Assembly (NCBI RefSeq): GCF_008642315.1
Contig: NZ_CP029192.1
Coordinates: 1,054,001-1,118,000, forward strand
From: Streptomyces venezuelae
GTDB lineage: Bacteria > Actinomycetota > Actinomycetes > Streptomycetales > Streptomycetaceae
Reading direction: 5' to 3'
Length of the DNA: 64,000 bases
Below are positions 49,401 through 59,056 of this stretch, piece after piece (positions within the stretch are counted from its first letter, which is position 1; every line of letters starts with the position of its first letter). Made by a program: the position numbers and the translations under genes. Under the pieces are notes generated by a model. It was not told the DNA's origin. It saw only the letters and a list, made by a program, of their open reading frames with translations, and ran no database searches.

Positions 49401-52400
49401 GACAGGACAGGTGCACCGGTCCCGTCGGCGATGACCACCTTCAGGTCGCGCTCGGCGGACTCCCCCTGCGGGGAGAGCCGGACGCGGAGTCGGGTCGCGC
49501 CGTCCGCCGCGAGCGATACGCCGTTCCACGCGTACGGGAGCCACATCTGCCCGTCCGCGGGCCGGTCGAGGAGCATGAGCGGATGCAGGGCGGCGTCCAG
49601 CAGCGCCGGATGGATGCCGAAGCCGTCGTACGAGCCGGCCGGTTCGGGCAGCTCCACCTCGGCGAGCAACTCCGTCCCGTGCCGCCACAGCGCGCCAAGT
49701 CCCTGGAACGCGGGGCCGTACTCGTACCCCGCCTCCGCGGCCCGCGAGTAGAAGCCCTCCACATCCACGGCTTCGGCACCGGGCGGCGGCCACTGCTCGT
49801 CCAACGCGGCTGATTCAGCGACGACTTCCGAGCCCACGACTCCGACGGCGTTGCACAGCCAGTCGGCACCACCCACCTGATCGGGACGCGAGTACACGCG
49901 TACGTCGCGCCGGCCGTCCTGCTCGTCGGCCGCCCCCAGGGCCACCTGGATCTGCAGTCCACCGTCGTCGGGCAGCACGAGCGGCGCCTGCAGCATCAGC
50001 TCGTCGACGGTCGCGCAGCCCGCCTCGTCGGCGGCCCGCAGCACCCACTCCACGATCGCGGCACCCGGCACGAGGGCAGTTCCCGCCACCACGTGTTCGG
50101 CCAGCCAGGACGGGGCCGTACGGGAGAGCCGCCCGGTGAGCAAGTACGAGTCGGCGTCGGCGAGTTCCACGCAGGCGCCGAGCAGCGGGTGCCCGGCCGA
50201 GGCCATGCCGAGATCGACGGCGTCTCCGGCGGCTCCGGCGGGTTCGTCCAGCCAGTAGTGCTGGTGTTGGAAGGCGTAGGTGGGGAGGGTGATGGTGCGG
50301 GGGGTGGGGTCGGCCGGGAACCAGCGGCGCCAGTCGAGGTCGGCTCCGGCGGTGAAGGCGTGGGCGGCGGCGCGGGCGAGCTGGGCGCTGTCGCCGTGGT
50401 CGCGGCGCAGGGTGGGCACGACGGTGGCACTCACGTCGGCCTGTTCGATGGTCCCTTCCATGCCGAGGTTGAGGACGGGGTGGGGGCTGGCCTCGATGAA
50501 GAGGCGGTAGCCGTCGGCGAGGAGCGCGTTGATGGTGTCGGCGAAGCGGACCGGCTGACGGAGGTTGGTGACCCAGTAGGCGGTGTCCAGTGCGGTGGTG
50601 TCCGCCAGTCGCTCGGCCGTGACGGTGGAGTAGAACGCGACGTCGGTGGTGGTGGGCCGGATGTCGGCCAGGCGCTCGGTGAGCAGGTCGTGCAGTGCGT
50701 CGATCTGCGGGTTGTGGGAGGCGTAACCGACATCGATCACGCGAGCCCGCAACCCGGCCGCCTCCGCCTCGGCGACGACAGCCGCCACATGCTCCGGCGA
50801 CCCCGAAATGACCGTCGAAGAGGGCCCGTTGACGGCCGCGACGCTCACGCCCGGCCGGTCCCCGATCAGCTCGACGACCCGCTCGGCACTGGCTCCGACG
50901 GAGGCCATGTCGCCGTGCCCCTGAAGCTGGCGCAGCGCGTCACTTCGTACGGCTACGATCCGCGCCGCATCCTCCAGCGACAGCGCACCCGCCACACACG
51001 CGGCAGCCATCTCACCCTGCGAATGCCCGATCACCGCAGCCGGAGTAATGCCCTGATCGGCCCAGACGGCCGCGAGCGAGACCATCACAGCCCACAGCAC
51101 CGGCTGCACAACCTCGACCCGCGCCAGTTCGGACCCGTCCCCGCGCAACACCTCACGCAACGACCAGTCCACGTAGGCTGACAGCGCCTGCTCGCACTCG
51201 GCGATCCGCGCCGCGAACACGGCAGACTCATCCAGAAGTTGGGCGCCCATGCCCACCCACTGCGAGCCCTGCCCGGGAAAGACCAGCACCGGCCCGGCCC
51301 CGGCCGAGGTCGCCGCGCCGGACACGACATCCGCCGACACCTCACCCCCGGCCAGCGCAGCGAGCCCGGCCACCAGCTCCTCGCGGCCGCGGCCGACCAC
51401 CACGGCCCGGTGCTCGAACACCGACCGCGTCGTCGCCAACGACCACCCGACCTCACCCGGCAACGCGCCCACGTCCCCCGCGACGAACTCGCCCAGCCTG
51501 CGCGCCTGTTCACGCAACGCCTCGGGCGTCCGCCCGGAAACCACCCACGGCACCACCGCACCCGGCGGTACCGCGACAGCCTCCACTGCTGCCGCCTGCC
51601 GCGGCGCCTCCTCCAGAATCAGATGCGCATTCGTCCCGGAGATCCCGAAGGACGACACCCCGGCGCGTCGCGCGCGCTCGCCGCGTGTCCACGGGACGGG
51701 TTCGGTCAGCAGGCGTACGCCGCCGGCGTCCCACTCCACGTGCGGAGTCGGTTCGTCGGCGTGCAGTGTCGCCGGCATCAGGTCGTTCTGGAGGGCCATC
51801 ACCATCTTGATGACACCCGCCACACCGGCCGCGGCCTGCGTGTGTCCGATGTTCGACTTCACCGAGCCGAGCCACAACGGCCGTTCCTCGGTGCGCCCTT
51901 GGCCGTACGTGGCCAGCAGTGCCTGTGCCTCGATGGGGTCGCCCAGCGTGGTGCCCGTGCCGTGGGCCTCCACGACGTCCACGTCGTCGGGCGCGCTGCC
52001 CGCGCCGGCCAGGGCGGCGCGGATGACGCGCTCCTGGGAGGGGCCGTTGGGCGCGGTCAGGCCGTTGCTCGCGCCGTCCTGGTTCACCGCTGAACCGCGC
52101 AGCAGGGCGAGAACCCGGTGGCCGTTGCGGCGGGCGTCGGAGAGGCGTTCCAGGACGACGAGGCCGGCACCCTCGCCCCAGCCGGTTCCGTCGGCGGTGG
52201 CGGCGAACGGCTTGCAGCGGCCGTCGGGGGCGAGGCCGCGCTGGCGGGAGAACTCCACGAAGGTGTTGGGGGTGGCCATGACGGTCACGCCGCCCGCGAG
52301 GGCGAGCTCGCACTCGCCCTGCCGCAGGGCCTGGGAGGCCAGGTGCATGGCGACGAGCGACGAGGAGCATGCCGTGTCCACCGTGATGGCGGGGCCCTCA

Positions 52401-55400
52401 AGGCCGAAGGTGTACGCGACGCGGCCGGAGGCGACGCTCGGGGTGCTGCCGGTCATGATGCGGCCCTCGAAGCCGTCCGGTTTGCGGGCGAGGAAGCGGG
52501 AGCCGTAGTCGTCGTACATGATCCCGGTGATGACGCCGCACGGGGTACCGCGGAGCGTGGCGGGGTCGATGCCCGCGTGCTCGAAGGCCTGCCATGCGGT
52601 TTCGAGGAGCAGGCGCTGTTGGGGGTCGGTGGCGGCGGCCTCGCGGGGGCTGATGCCGAAGAAGCCCGCGTCGAACCGGGCGGCGTCGTAGAGGAAGCCG
52701 CCTTCTCGGGTGTAGCTGTGGCCGACCTGGTCGGGGTCGGGGTCGAAGAGGCCGGCCGTGTCCCAGCCGCGGTCCTCGGGGAACGGTCCGATGGCGTCGG
52801 TGCCGGTGGCGACGAGGCTCCACAGTTGCTCGGGCGAGGTCACGCCGCCCGGGTAGTGGCAGGCCATGCCGACGATGGCGATGGGGTCGTCGTCGGTGGC
52901 GGTGGTGCGCGTCACCGGGGCGGGGACGGCCGGGGAGGTCGACGCCTCCGTGTCGGGCAGGTGGCTGCGGAGATGGCGTACGAGGGCGGTGGGGCTGGGG
53001 TGGTCGAAGATGAGGGTCGCGGGGAGGCGGATGCCCGTGGCGGTGGAGAGGCGGTTGCGGAGTTCCAGGGCGGTGAGCGAGTCGAAGCCCAACTCCTGGA
53101 AAGCGCGGCCGAGTTCGAGCGTCTCGGGTGAGGGGTGGGCGAGGACGGTCGCGATCTGTTCGCGGACGAGGTCGCTCAAGGCGCGGTCCCGGTCGGCGGC
53201 GGAGAGCCGCGCGAGGCGGGCGCTCCAGGAGGTCGGAGTCTCGGTGCTGTCTCCGGAGGCGGTCACGGTGGGCCGGGGAGTGCGCACCAGGCCGCGCAGG
53301 GCGGGCTGGAGGGTGTGGGCGGCGGCTTGCGCGCGCAGTACGGCGCGGTCGAAGCGGGTGGCGAGGACCGTGGGGTGCGGGGCCGTCAGGGCGGCGTCGA
53401 AGAGGGCGAGGGCCTGCTCGTCGGTGAGGCCGGCGACGCCGGTGCGGTGGATGCGGGCGCGGTCGGTGTCGCCGAGCCGGGCGGCCATGCCGCCGGACGC
53501 GGACTCCCACAGGCCCCAGGCCAGGGAGGTCGCGGCGAGGCCCTGGGCGCGGCGGTGTTCGGCGAGGGTGTTGAGGAAGGTGTTGGCGGCGGCGTAGTTG
53601 GCCTGGCCGCCGTTGCCGAGGACGGAGGCGCCGGAGGAGAAGAGGACGAACGCGGACAGGTCCATGTCGCGGGTGAGCTCGTGGAGGGTCCAGGCCGCGT
53701 CGGCCTTGGGCGCGAGGACGGCGTCGAGCCGTTCGGGGGTCATGGACGCGATGAGGCCGTCGTCGACGACGCCCGCGGTGTGGACGACGGCGGTGAGGGG
53801 GTGGGCGGCGGGGATGTCGGCGATGAGCCGGGCCAGCGCGTCGGGGTCGGTGATGTCGCAGGCGGCTACGCGTACGTCGACGCCGTCCTCCGCGAGGTCG
53901 GCGCGCAACTCGGCGACACCTTCGGCGGCCTCGCCGCGGCGGCTCACGAGGAGCAGGTGCCGGGCGCCGTGCGCGTCGGCGAGATGCCGGGCGACGGCCC
54001 GCCCCAGCCCGCCGGTACCGCCGGTGATGAGGGTGGTGCCGGTCGGGGGGATGAGGGGGGTGGGTGAGGGGGAGGCCGAAGTCGGGGTTGAGGTCGGGAT
54101 CGGTTTCGGACTCGCGGCCGACGCTGCGGCCGAGGCCGAAACCGAGGCCGAACCCGGGGCCGGTTCAGAGGCCGGGACCGGGGTCGGGGTCGCACTGGCG
54201 GCCGACGCCGCGCCCGAGGTCGCACCCGACGCCGGACCAGAGGCCGGGGCCGGGACCGCGGCCGACGCCGAACCCAACGCCGGTTCAGAAGCCGGACCCG
54301 GGGTCACACTCGCGGCCGAGGCGGAACCCTCGGCCGGTTCAGAGGCCGGGGCCGGGGGCGCACTCGCGGCCGACCCTGCGGCCGAGGCCGAACCCGACGC
54401 CGGATCAGAGGCCGGACCCGGGGCCGGGCTCGCACTCGCGGCCGACGATGTGGCCAGTGTCGGCGCCGGGGCCGGGCTGAGGGACGGTGCCGGGGATGCG
54501 GTCGCGGTGAGGCGTGGTACCAGTGCCGTGCCCGCGCGCAGGGCCAGTTCTGGTTCTGCCGCGTGCGTGGTCGCCGTCGTCAGGGCCGTGGGCACGGCGT
54601 GGTGTGACTCCGGGGTCCGGTCGGTGTCGACCAGCAGGACGCGGTCGGGCTGTTCGGCCTGGGCTGCGCGGACCAGGCCCCAGAGCGGTGCGGTGGCCAG
54701 GTCGGCGGGGGCGTCGTCCGGGCCGGCGGTGACGGCGCCCGTGGTGAGGATGACGAGGCGGGCGGAGCCGAACGTCTCCGCGGCGAACCACGCGCGCAGC
54801 AGGTCGAGGGCGTGCTGGGCATGTGCCCGTACACGAGTGGGGAGGTCGTCGCTCGCAGCCTCGCCCCGAAGGGGCGCCGCGGCCGCGTACCCGGCGACAG
54901 ACATGGGTGCGAAGACCAAGTCCGGTACGGGTTCGCCGTCCGCCACCGCGTCCGTCAGGGCGGCCAGGTCCGCGTGACGGGACACGGCCGGGCCGAGCCC
55001 GCAGTCGTCGGCGCCGAGCACGGCCCACGTGGCGGCCGTCGGCGCCGCGTCCGGCAGCGGCAGGTGCTGCCAGTCCAGGTGGTGGAGCGGGGGCGCGGCC
55101 GCCGGGCGGGCGGAGCGCCAGCGGTCGGCGGCGACGATACGCAGCCGCAGGGAGTCGACCGTCGCGACGGGGGCGCCCTCCGTGTCGGTCAGCGTGAGGC
55201 GCAGCTGGTCGTCGCCCTGGGGACTGAGCCGGACACGCAGACGTGTCGCGCCGGTTGCGTGGTGGCGTACGTCGCTGAAGGAGAAGGGGAGCCGCACCGG
55301 CGCTTCCGGGGCGTCGCCGGTTTCGGGTCCGCCGCCGCCCTCGCCGCGGTACAGCTCGTCCACGACGTGCAGAGCCGCGTCGAAGAGGGCCGGGTGAAGG

Positions 55401-58400
55401 GCGAACGCGTCGGCATCGGCGCGCTGTTCGTCGGCGAGGCGGACATCCGCGTACAGGTCGTCGCCGTGCCGCCAGGCGGCGTGTACGGCGCGGAAGGCGG
55501 GCCCGTAGCTGTAGCCCTGCTCGTCGAGGCGGGCGTACAGCGCGTCCACGTCGAGAGGGGTGGCCTCGGCGGGCGGCCAGGCGGCGGCCTCGGGCGCGGG
55601 CGGTTCGGTGGCCCGGCTCGTCGTGAGCGTGAGGACGCCGGTGGCGTGGCGGCGCCACCCGTACGGGTCGCCGCCCTCGCCGTCCCCGCCCGCCTCGTCG
55701 CCGCCTTCGGCGCCCGCGGGCCGGGAGTGGACGGTGAGGGTGCGGCGGCCGGAACCGTCCGGCGCGCTCAGGGCGACCTGCACCTTCACGGCATCGGCAC
55801 CACCGCCACCGGTACCGCCACCGACCCCCGAGTCGGAGTCGGAGTCGTCGAGCAGCAGCGGCGTCTCCAGCGTCAGGTCGTCGAGCGTGTCGCAGTCGCC
55901 GTGCCGCCCCGCGAGCAGGGCGAGTTCGACGAACGCGGTGGCGGGCAGCGGTACGCCGCCCGCGATGGCGTGGTCGCCGAGCCACGGTTGCGTACGCAGG
56001 GATAGGCGTCCCGCGAGCAGCAGGCCGCCGTCGGCCTGGCGGATGACGGCGGGCAGGAGGGGGTGGCCGGTCTCCTGGAGGCCGGCCGCGCGTGCCGGGG
56101 CGGCGGCGTCGGGGGCGGCGCGCCAGTAGCGGCGGCGCTGGAACCGATAGGTGGGCAGGGGCAGTTGTTCCGCGTCGGCGGGGACGAGGGCGGTGAGGTC
56201 GGCCGGTTGCCCGTCGACGTGCAGCGCGGCGACGGCACCGAGCAGCGTGCGGGCCTCGTCGTGTCCGGAACGCAGTGCGGCGGTGACGACCGGCTCGGCG
56301 TCCTCCTCGTCACCTGTCCGGGCGGGCAGGCAGTCCTGGACCATCGTGGCGAGGACGGGGTCGGGCCCCAGCTCCAGGTACCGCACGACGCCCAGGTCCC
56401 CCAGCGTGCGCAGCCCGTCGTGGAACCGCACGGGCTGCCGCACGTGCCGCACCCAGTACTCGGGGTCGGCGAGCAGTTCCGCGTCGGCGAGGCGGCCGGT
56501 GAGGTTGGAGACGACGGGCACGGTCGGCGCACGGAACGTCAGGGTGCGGGCCACGGCACGGAAGTCGTCGAGCATGGGCTCGATGAGCGGTGAGTGGAAG
56601 GCGTGGCTGACGTTGAGCCGCTTGGTCTTGAGTCCGCGCCCGCGCAGGGTCCGCTCCACGTCGGCGACGGCGTCGGCGGCGCCGGACACGACGACGGCGG
56701 CGGGGCCGTTGACGGCGGCGAGGGAGAGACTGTCCTCGCGTCCGGCGAGCAGGGTCAGCACGTCGTCCTCGGCCGCCTGCACGGCGAGCATCGCGCCACC
56801 CGTGGGGAGGGCCTGCATGAGGCGTCCCCGAGCGGCGACCAGTGCGCAGGCGTCGGGCAGGGTGAGCACCCCGGCGACGTGTGCGGCGGCGATCTCGCCG
56901 ACGGAGTGGCCCGTCAGGTGGCTCGGGGTGATCCCGAAGGATGTCACCAGTCGGTGGAGGGCGACTTCGAGAGCGAACAGGGCGGCCTGGGTCACACCGG
57001 TCCCGTGCAGCGCGGCGGCCCGCGCGGTGTCGGCGGGGGCGAACAGGGTGTCCCGCAGGGGCTGTTCGAGCAGCGGGTCCAGGTGGGCGCAGGTGTCGTC
57101 CAGCGACCGCGCGAACGGATCGAAGGCGGCGTACAACTGGGCGCCCATGCCGGGCCGTTGGCTTCCCTGCCCGGTGAAGAGGAAGGCGGTGCCTCCGGTC
57201 CGGGCGGGGCCGGAGGCACGGGCGAGGGCGGGGTGCGCGCGTCCACCCGCGAGCGCGGCCAGCGCGGCGACCCGTTCACCGTGCCCGGCACCGAGCACGA
57301 CCGCACGGTGCTCGAAGAGGGTGCGTCGGAGCAGGGTCCCGGCGACGCCGACGTGACTGTCCTGATGCCCCTGGCCGTCCTCGCCTTCCCGCGCCGCGAC
57401 GTGGTCCCGCTCCGCGACGTCATCCCGCCCCGCGACGTACCCCCTCAACGCCTCCGCCTGTGCGCGCAGTGCCTCAGGCGTACGCGCCGACAGCAGCCAT
57501 GGCACCGGCGACCGCTCCCCCGCTCGGGAACCCGTCGCACCGATCACCGCCACAGAAGGCCGGGCACCACCGACGGGCCCCTCGGCCGAGGCCCCCTCCG
57601 CGTCCGCGGCCGCGTCGCCCGAAGGCGCCTCCTCCAGGATGAGGTGGGCGTTCGTGCCGGAGATGCCGAACGACGAGACCCCCGCCCGGCGGACCCGCTC
57701 GCCCTGCGGCCACGCGACCGGCTCCGTGAGCAGCCGCACCGCGCCCGACTCCCAGTCGGCGTGCGGCGTGGGCTCGTCGACGTACAGCGTGGCGGGCAGC
57801 TTCCCGTGCCGCAGTGCCTGCACCATCTTGATGAGGCCCGCCGCCCCGGCGGCGCCCTGCGTGTGCCCGATGTTGGACTTGACCGAGCCGAGCCACAGCG
57901 GCCGGCCCTCGTGCCGCTCCTGTCCGTACGTGGCGAGGAGCGCGTCGGCCTCGATCGGGTCGCCGAGCCGCGTACCCGTGCCGTGCGCCTCGACCGCGTC
58001 GACCTCCGCGGGCGAGAGCCGCGCCCCGGCGAGGGCGGCACGGATCACGCGCTGCTGGGACGGCCCGTTGGGGGCGGTGAGCCCGTTGCTCGCGCCGTCC
58101 TGGTTGACGGCCGAGCCACGGATGACGGCGAGCACCCGGTGCCCGGCGCGACGGGCGTCGGAGAGGCGTTCGAGTACGAGGAGTCCGGCGCCCTCGGAGA
58201 ACGCGGTGCCGTCGGCGGCGGCCGCGAACGGCTTGCAGCGGCCGTCGGCGGCCAGTCCGCGCTGTCGGGAGAACTCGGTGAAGACGTACGGCGTGGGCAT
58301 GACGGTGACGCCGCCCGCGAGGGCCAGGTCGCACTCGCGCCGCCGGAGCGCGTGCGCGGCGAGGTGCACGGCGACGAGCGACGACGAGCAGGCGGTGTCG

Positions 58401-58999
58401 ATCGTCACCGCGGGCCCTTCGAGTCCGAAGGTGTAGGCGAGGCGGCCCGAGAGGACGCTCGGGGCGCTGCCCGTGACCAGGTGTCCCTCGGCGGCCGCGT
58501 CGATGTGCGGCGTGCCGAAGCCGGGCAGCGCGGCGCCCGCGTACACGCCGGTGCTGCTGCCCCGCAGCGACTGCGGGTCGATGCCCGCGCGTTCCAACGC
58601 CTCCCAGGCACACTCCAGCAGCAGCCGCTGCTGCGGGTCGAGGACCGCGGCCTCGCGCGGGCTGATGCCGAAGAACTCGGGGTCGAACCGGTCGACGTCG
58701 TGGACGAAGCCGCCCTCGCGTGCGTAGCTCGTCCCGGGGTGGTCGGGGTCGGGGTGGAAGAGCCGCTCCAGGTCCCATCCCCGGTTGTCGGGGAAGGCGC
58801 CCAGCGCGTTGCCGCCCGCGGAGACCAGCTCCCACAGGTCTTCGGGGGTGCGGACGCCGCCGGGGTAGCGGCAGGCCGTCTCGACGACGGCCACCGGTTC
58901 CTGGTCGCGCTCCTCCGCCTCGCGCAGCCGCTGCCGGGTGGCGTGCAGGTCCGCGGAGACACGCTTGAGGTAGTCGACCAGTTTCTCTTCGCTCACCAT
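46406..58999 (-). CDS. monAIII: Type I polyketide synthase, two modules (monensin modules 3 and 4 type)
   Basis: This is a 4197-aa protein with ATG 58999, GGGGAG upstream and an N-terminal docking helix. Module 3: KS (Cys about 204), AT (GHSVGE about 697, HAFH about 799; malonyl), DH (HAIAGGVPLP about 1008, HPALFD), a long Ala/Ser/Pro-rich repeat linker (about 1507-1650), KR (GGTGGLG about 1657, VDD, Tyr about 1802), ACP (Ser about 1974). It would leave an alkene. Module 4: KS from about 2036 (Cys about 2211), AT (GHSQGE about 2658, YASH about 2758; methylmalonyl), DH (HVVAGTALVP about 2968), ER (NFRD about 3460, GGVGMA about 3568, with the conserved Tyr in TAWYGL), KR (GGTGVLA, last Gly replaced by Ala, about 3749), ACP (Ser about 4065). 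The pattern fits C17-C20 of premonensin. The malonyl AT of module 3 is a different lineage from those of modules 6, 8 and 9. Confidence 0.93.
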   Translation of the reverse strand: MVSEEKLVDYLKRVSADLHATRQRLREAEERDQEPVAVVETACRYPGGVRTPEDLWELVSAGGNALGAFPDNRGWDLERLFHPDPDHPGTSYAREGGFVHDVDRFDPEFFGISPREAAVLDPQQRLLLECAWEALERAGIDPQSLRGSSTGVYAGAALPGFGTPHIDAAAEGHLVTGSAPSVLSGRLAYTFGLEGPAVTIDTACSSSLVAVHLAAHALRRRECDLALAGGVTVMPTPYVFTEFSRQRGLAADGRCKPFAAAADGTAFSEGAGLLVLERLSDARRAGHRVLAVIRGSAVNQDGASNGLTAPNGPSQQRVIRAALAGARLSPAEVDAVEAHGTGTRLGDPIEADALLATYGQERHEGRPLWLGSVKSNIGHTQGAAGAAGLIKMVQALRHGKLPATLYVDEPTPHADWESGAVRLLTEPVAWPQGERVRRAGVSSFGISGTNAHLILEEAPSGDAAADAEGASAEGPVGGARPSVAVIGATGSRAGERSPVPWLLSARTPEALRAQAEALRGYVAGRDDVAERDHVAAREGEDGQGHQDSHVGVAGTLLRRTLFEHRAVVLGAGHGERVAALAALAGGRAHPALARASGPARTGGTAFLFTGQGSQRPGMGAQLYAAFDPFARSLDDTCAHLDPLLEQPLRDTLFAPADTARAAALHGTGVTQAALFALEVALHRLVTSFGITPSHLTGHSVGEIAAAHVAGVLTLPDACALVAARGRLMQALPTGGAMLAVQAAEDDVLTLLAGREDSLSLAAVNGPAAVVVSGAADAVADVERTLRGRGLKTKRLNVSHAFHSPLIEPMLDDFRAVARTLTFRAPTVPVVSNLTGRLADAELLADPEYWVRHVRQPVRFHDGLRTLGDLGVVRYLELGPDPVLATMVQDCLPARTGDEEDAEPVVTAALRSGHDEARTLLGAVAALHVDGQPADLTALVPADAEQLPLPTYRFQRRRYWRAAPDAAAPARAAGLQETGHPLLPAVIRQADGGLLLAGRLSLRTQPWLGDHAIAGGVPLPATAFVELALLAGRHGDCDTLDDLTLETPLLLDDSDSDSGVGGGTGGGGADAVKVQVALSAPDGSGRRTLTVHSRPAGAEGGDEAGGDGEGGDPYGWRRHATGVLTLTTSRATEPPAPEAAAWPPAEATPLDVDALYARLDEQGYSYGPAFRAVHAAWRHGDDLYADVRLADEQRADADAFALHPALFDAALHVVDELYRGEGGGGPETGDAPEAPVRLPFSFSDVRHHATGATRLRVRLSPQGDDQLRLTLTDTEGAPVATVDSLRLRIVAADRWRSARPAAAPPLHHLDWQHLPLPDAAPTAATWAVLGADDCGLGPAVSRHADLAALTDAVADGEPVPDLVFAPMSVAGYAAAAPLRGEAASDDLPTRVRAHAQHALDLLRAWFAAETFGSARLVILTTGAVTAGPDDAPADLATAPLWGLVRAAQAEQPDRVLLVDTDRTPESHHAVPTALTTATTHAAEPELALRAGTALVPRLTATASPAPSLSPAPAPTLATSSAASASPAPGPASDPASGSASAAGSAASAPPAPASEPAEGSASAASVTPGPASEPALGSASAAVPAPASGPASGATSGAASAASATPTPVPASEPAPGSASVSASAAASAASPKPIPTSTPTSASPSPTPLIPPTGTTLITGGTGGLGRAVARHLADAHGARHLLLVSRRGEAAEGVAELRADLAEDGVDVRVAACDITDPDALARLIADIPAAHPLTAVVHTAGVVDDGLIASMTPERLDAVLAPKADAAWTLHELTRDMDLSAFVLFSSGASVLGNGGQANYAAANTFLNTLAEHRRAQGLAATSLAWGLWESASGGMAARLGDTDRARIHRTGVAGLTDEQALALFDAALTAPHPTVLATRFDRAVLRAQAAAHTLQPALRGLVRTPRPTVTASGDSTETPTSWSARLARLSAADRDRALSDLVREQIATVLAHPSPETLELGRAFQELGFDSLTALELRNRLSTATGIRLPATLIFDHPSPTALVRHLRSHLPDTEASTSPAVPAPVTRTTATDDDPIAIVGMACHYPGGVTSPEQLWSLVATGTDAIGPFPEDRGWDTAGLFDPDPDQVGHSYTREGGFLYDAARFDAGFFGISPREAAATDPQQRLLLETAWQAFEHAGIDPATLRGTPCGVITGIMYDDYGSRFLARKPDGFEGRIMTGSTPSVASGRVAYTFGLEGPAITVDTACSSSLVAMHLASQALRQGECELALAGGVTVMATPNTFVEFSRQRGLAPDGRCKPFAATADGTGWGEGAGLVVLERLSDARRNGHRVLALLRGSAVNQDGASNGLTAPNGPSQERVIRAALAGAGSAPDDVDVVEAHGTGTTLGDPIEAQALLATYGQGRTEERPLWLGSVKSNIGHTQAAAGVAGVIKMVMALQNDLMPATLHADEPTPHVEWDAGGVRLLTEPVPWTRGERARRAGVSSFGISGTNAHLILEEAPRQAAAVEAVAVPPGAVVPWVVSGRTPEALREQARRLGEFVAGDVGALPGEVGWSLATTRSVFEHRAVVVGRGREELVAGLAALAGGEVSADVVSGAATSAGAGPVLVFPGQGSQWVGMGAQLLDESAVFAARIAECEQALSAYVDWSLREVLRGDGSELARVEVVQPVLWAVMVSLAAVWADQGITPAAVIGHSQGEMAAACVAGALSLEDAARIVAVRSDALRQLQGHGDMASVGASAERVVELIGDRPGVSVAAVNGPSSTVISGSPEHVAAVVAEAEAAGLRARVIDVGYASHNPQIDALHDLLTERLADIRPTTTDVAFYSTVTAERLADTTALDTAYWVTNLRQPVRFADTINALLADGYRLFIEASPHPVLNLGMEGTIEQADVSATVVPTLRRDHGDSAQLARAAAHAFTAGADLDWRRWFPADPTPRTITLPTYAFQHQHYWLDEPAGAAGDAVDLGMASAGHPLLGACVELADADSYLLTGRLSRTAPSWLAEHVVAGTALVPGAAIVEWVLRAADEAGCATVDELMLQAPLVLPDDGGLQIQVALGAADEQDGRRDVRVYSRPDQVGGADWLCNAVGVVGSEVVAESAALDEQWPPPGAEAVDVEGFYSRAAEAGYEYGPAFQGLGALWRHGTELLAEVELPEPAGSYDGFGIHPALLDAALHPLMLLDRPADGQMWLPYAWNGVSLAADGATRLRVRLSPQGESAERDLKVVIADGTGAPVLSVDTLTLRAADPGRLVAASARGGVDGLYTVDWTPLPAPGGEVQASDAVAGGDWVTLPDGAGTADVAAAVGNAVPWAVVAHVEGAAGDGLRVAERVLSVVQDFLSAPELTESRLLVVTRGAVAVGGAECDDDVDASAATAWGLVRSAQSENPGRFVLLDTGAGAGSGTDTDRDVLPQAVIRHAVTVLDEPQLGLRDGSLFVPRLTPTGAPEELVPPVGSSAWRLGTSGTATLENLAVVDAPEALAPLEAGQVRVSVRAAGMNFRDVLIALGMYPDKGTFAGSEGAGYVTEVGPGVTGIAVGDRVMGLFEGAFAPVAVADARMVVPVPEGWSLQEAAAVPVVFLTAWYGLVDLGRLRVGETLLVHAGTGGVGMAATQIARHIGAEVYATASPAKHGVLDGMGIDAEHRASSRDLDFEGILREATGGRGMDVVLNSLAGEFTDASLRLLAPGGRMVDMGKTDKRDPERVAADHAGAWYRAFDLVPHAGPDRIGEMLAEMGELFASGVLSPLPVKTWPLGRARQAFRFMSQAKHTGKLVLEIPASLDPDGTVLITGGTGVLAAAVAEHVVEKWGVRHLLLAGRRGPEAPGSRELIARIKELGGEASVVAADVSDADAVAELVGKTDPAHPLTGVIHAAGVLDDAVVTAQTPASLARVWAAKATAALLLHEATREMRLGLFAVFSSGAATLGSPGQANYAAANAYCDALVRRRAEGLTGLAIGWGLWQTASGMTGHLGEADLARMKRTGFTPLTTEKGLALLDAARAHGRPHVVAVDLDARVVAVQPAASRPALLRALGGAAPGTRSVRRTAAAGAAAAADGLAARLAGLPPAERRRVLLDLVRGNVAGVLGHADHDAVRPDTSFKELGFDSLTAVELRNRLAAATGLKLPAALVFDYPESATLVEHLLERLSPDGGPRPLKDAADPVLNELGRIESSLDALALDDEARSRVTRRLNTLLSKLNGSGSGSGAGSGGAAAGVAGLDALDDVSDDEMFEFIDREL
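54045..54490. repeat. Imperfect tandem repeat encoding an Ala/Ser/Pro linker in module 3
   Basis: Units of roughly 50-80 bases recur, marked by ACTCGCGGCCGA-like cores near 54112, 54195, 54256, 54309, 54361 and 54431. They encode repeated PASEPA-GSASAA-like blocks between the DH and KR of module 3, about 140 residues with no predicted fold. Confidence 0.75.
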
Positions 59000-59056
59000 G
59001 TGCGCTTTAACTCCCCGCCCGTGATCGCGACGCGAGGTGTGCGGCCGGCACGCGGC

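Noticed and set aside
54045-54490. CRISPR-like array
   Set aside because: Units vary in length, have no constant repeat/spacer pattern, and lie in frame inside a PKS coding region.
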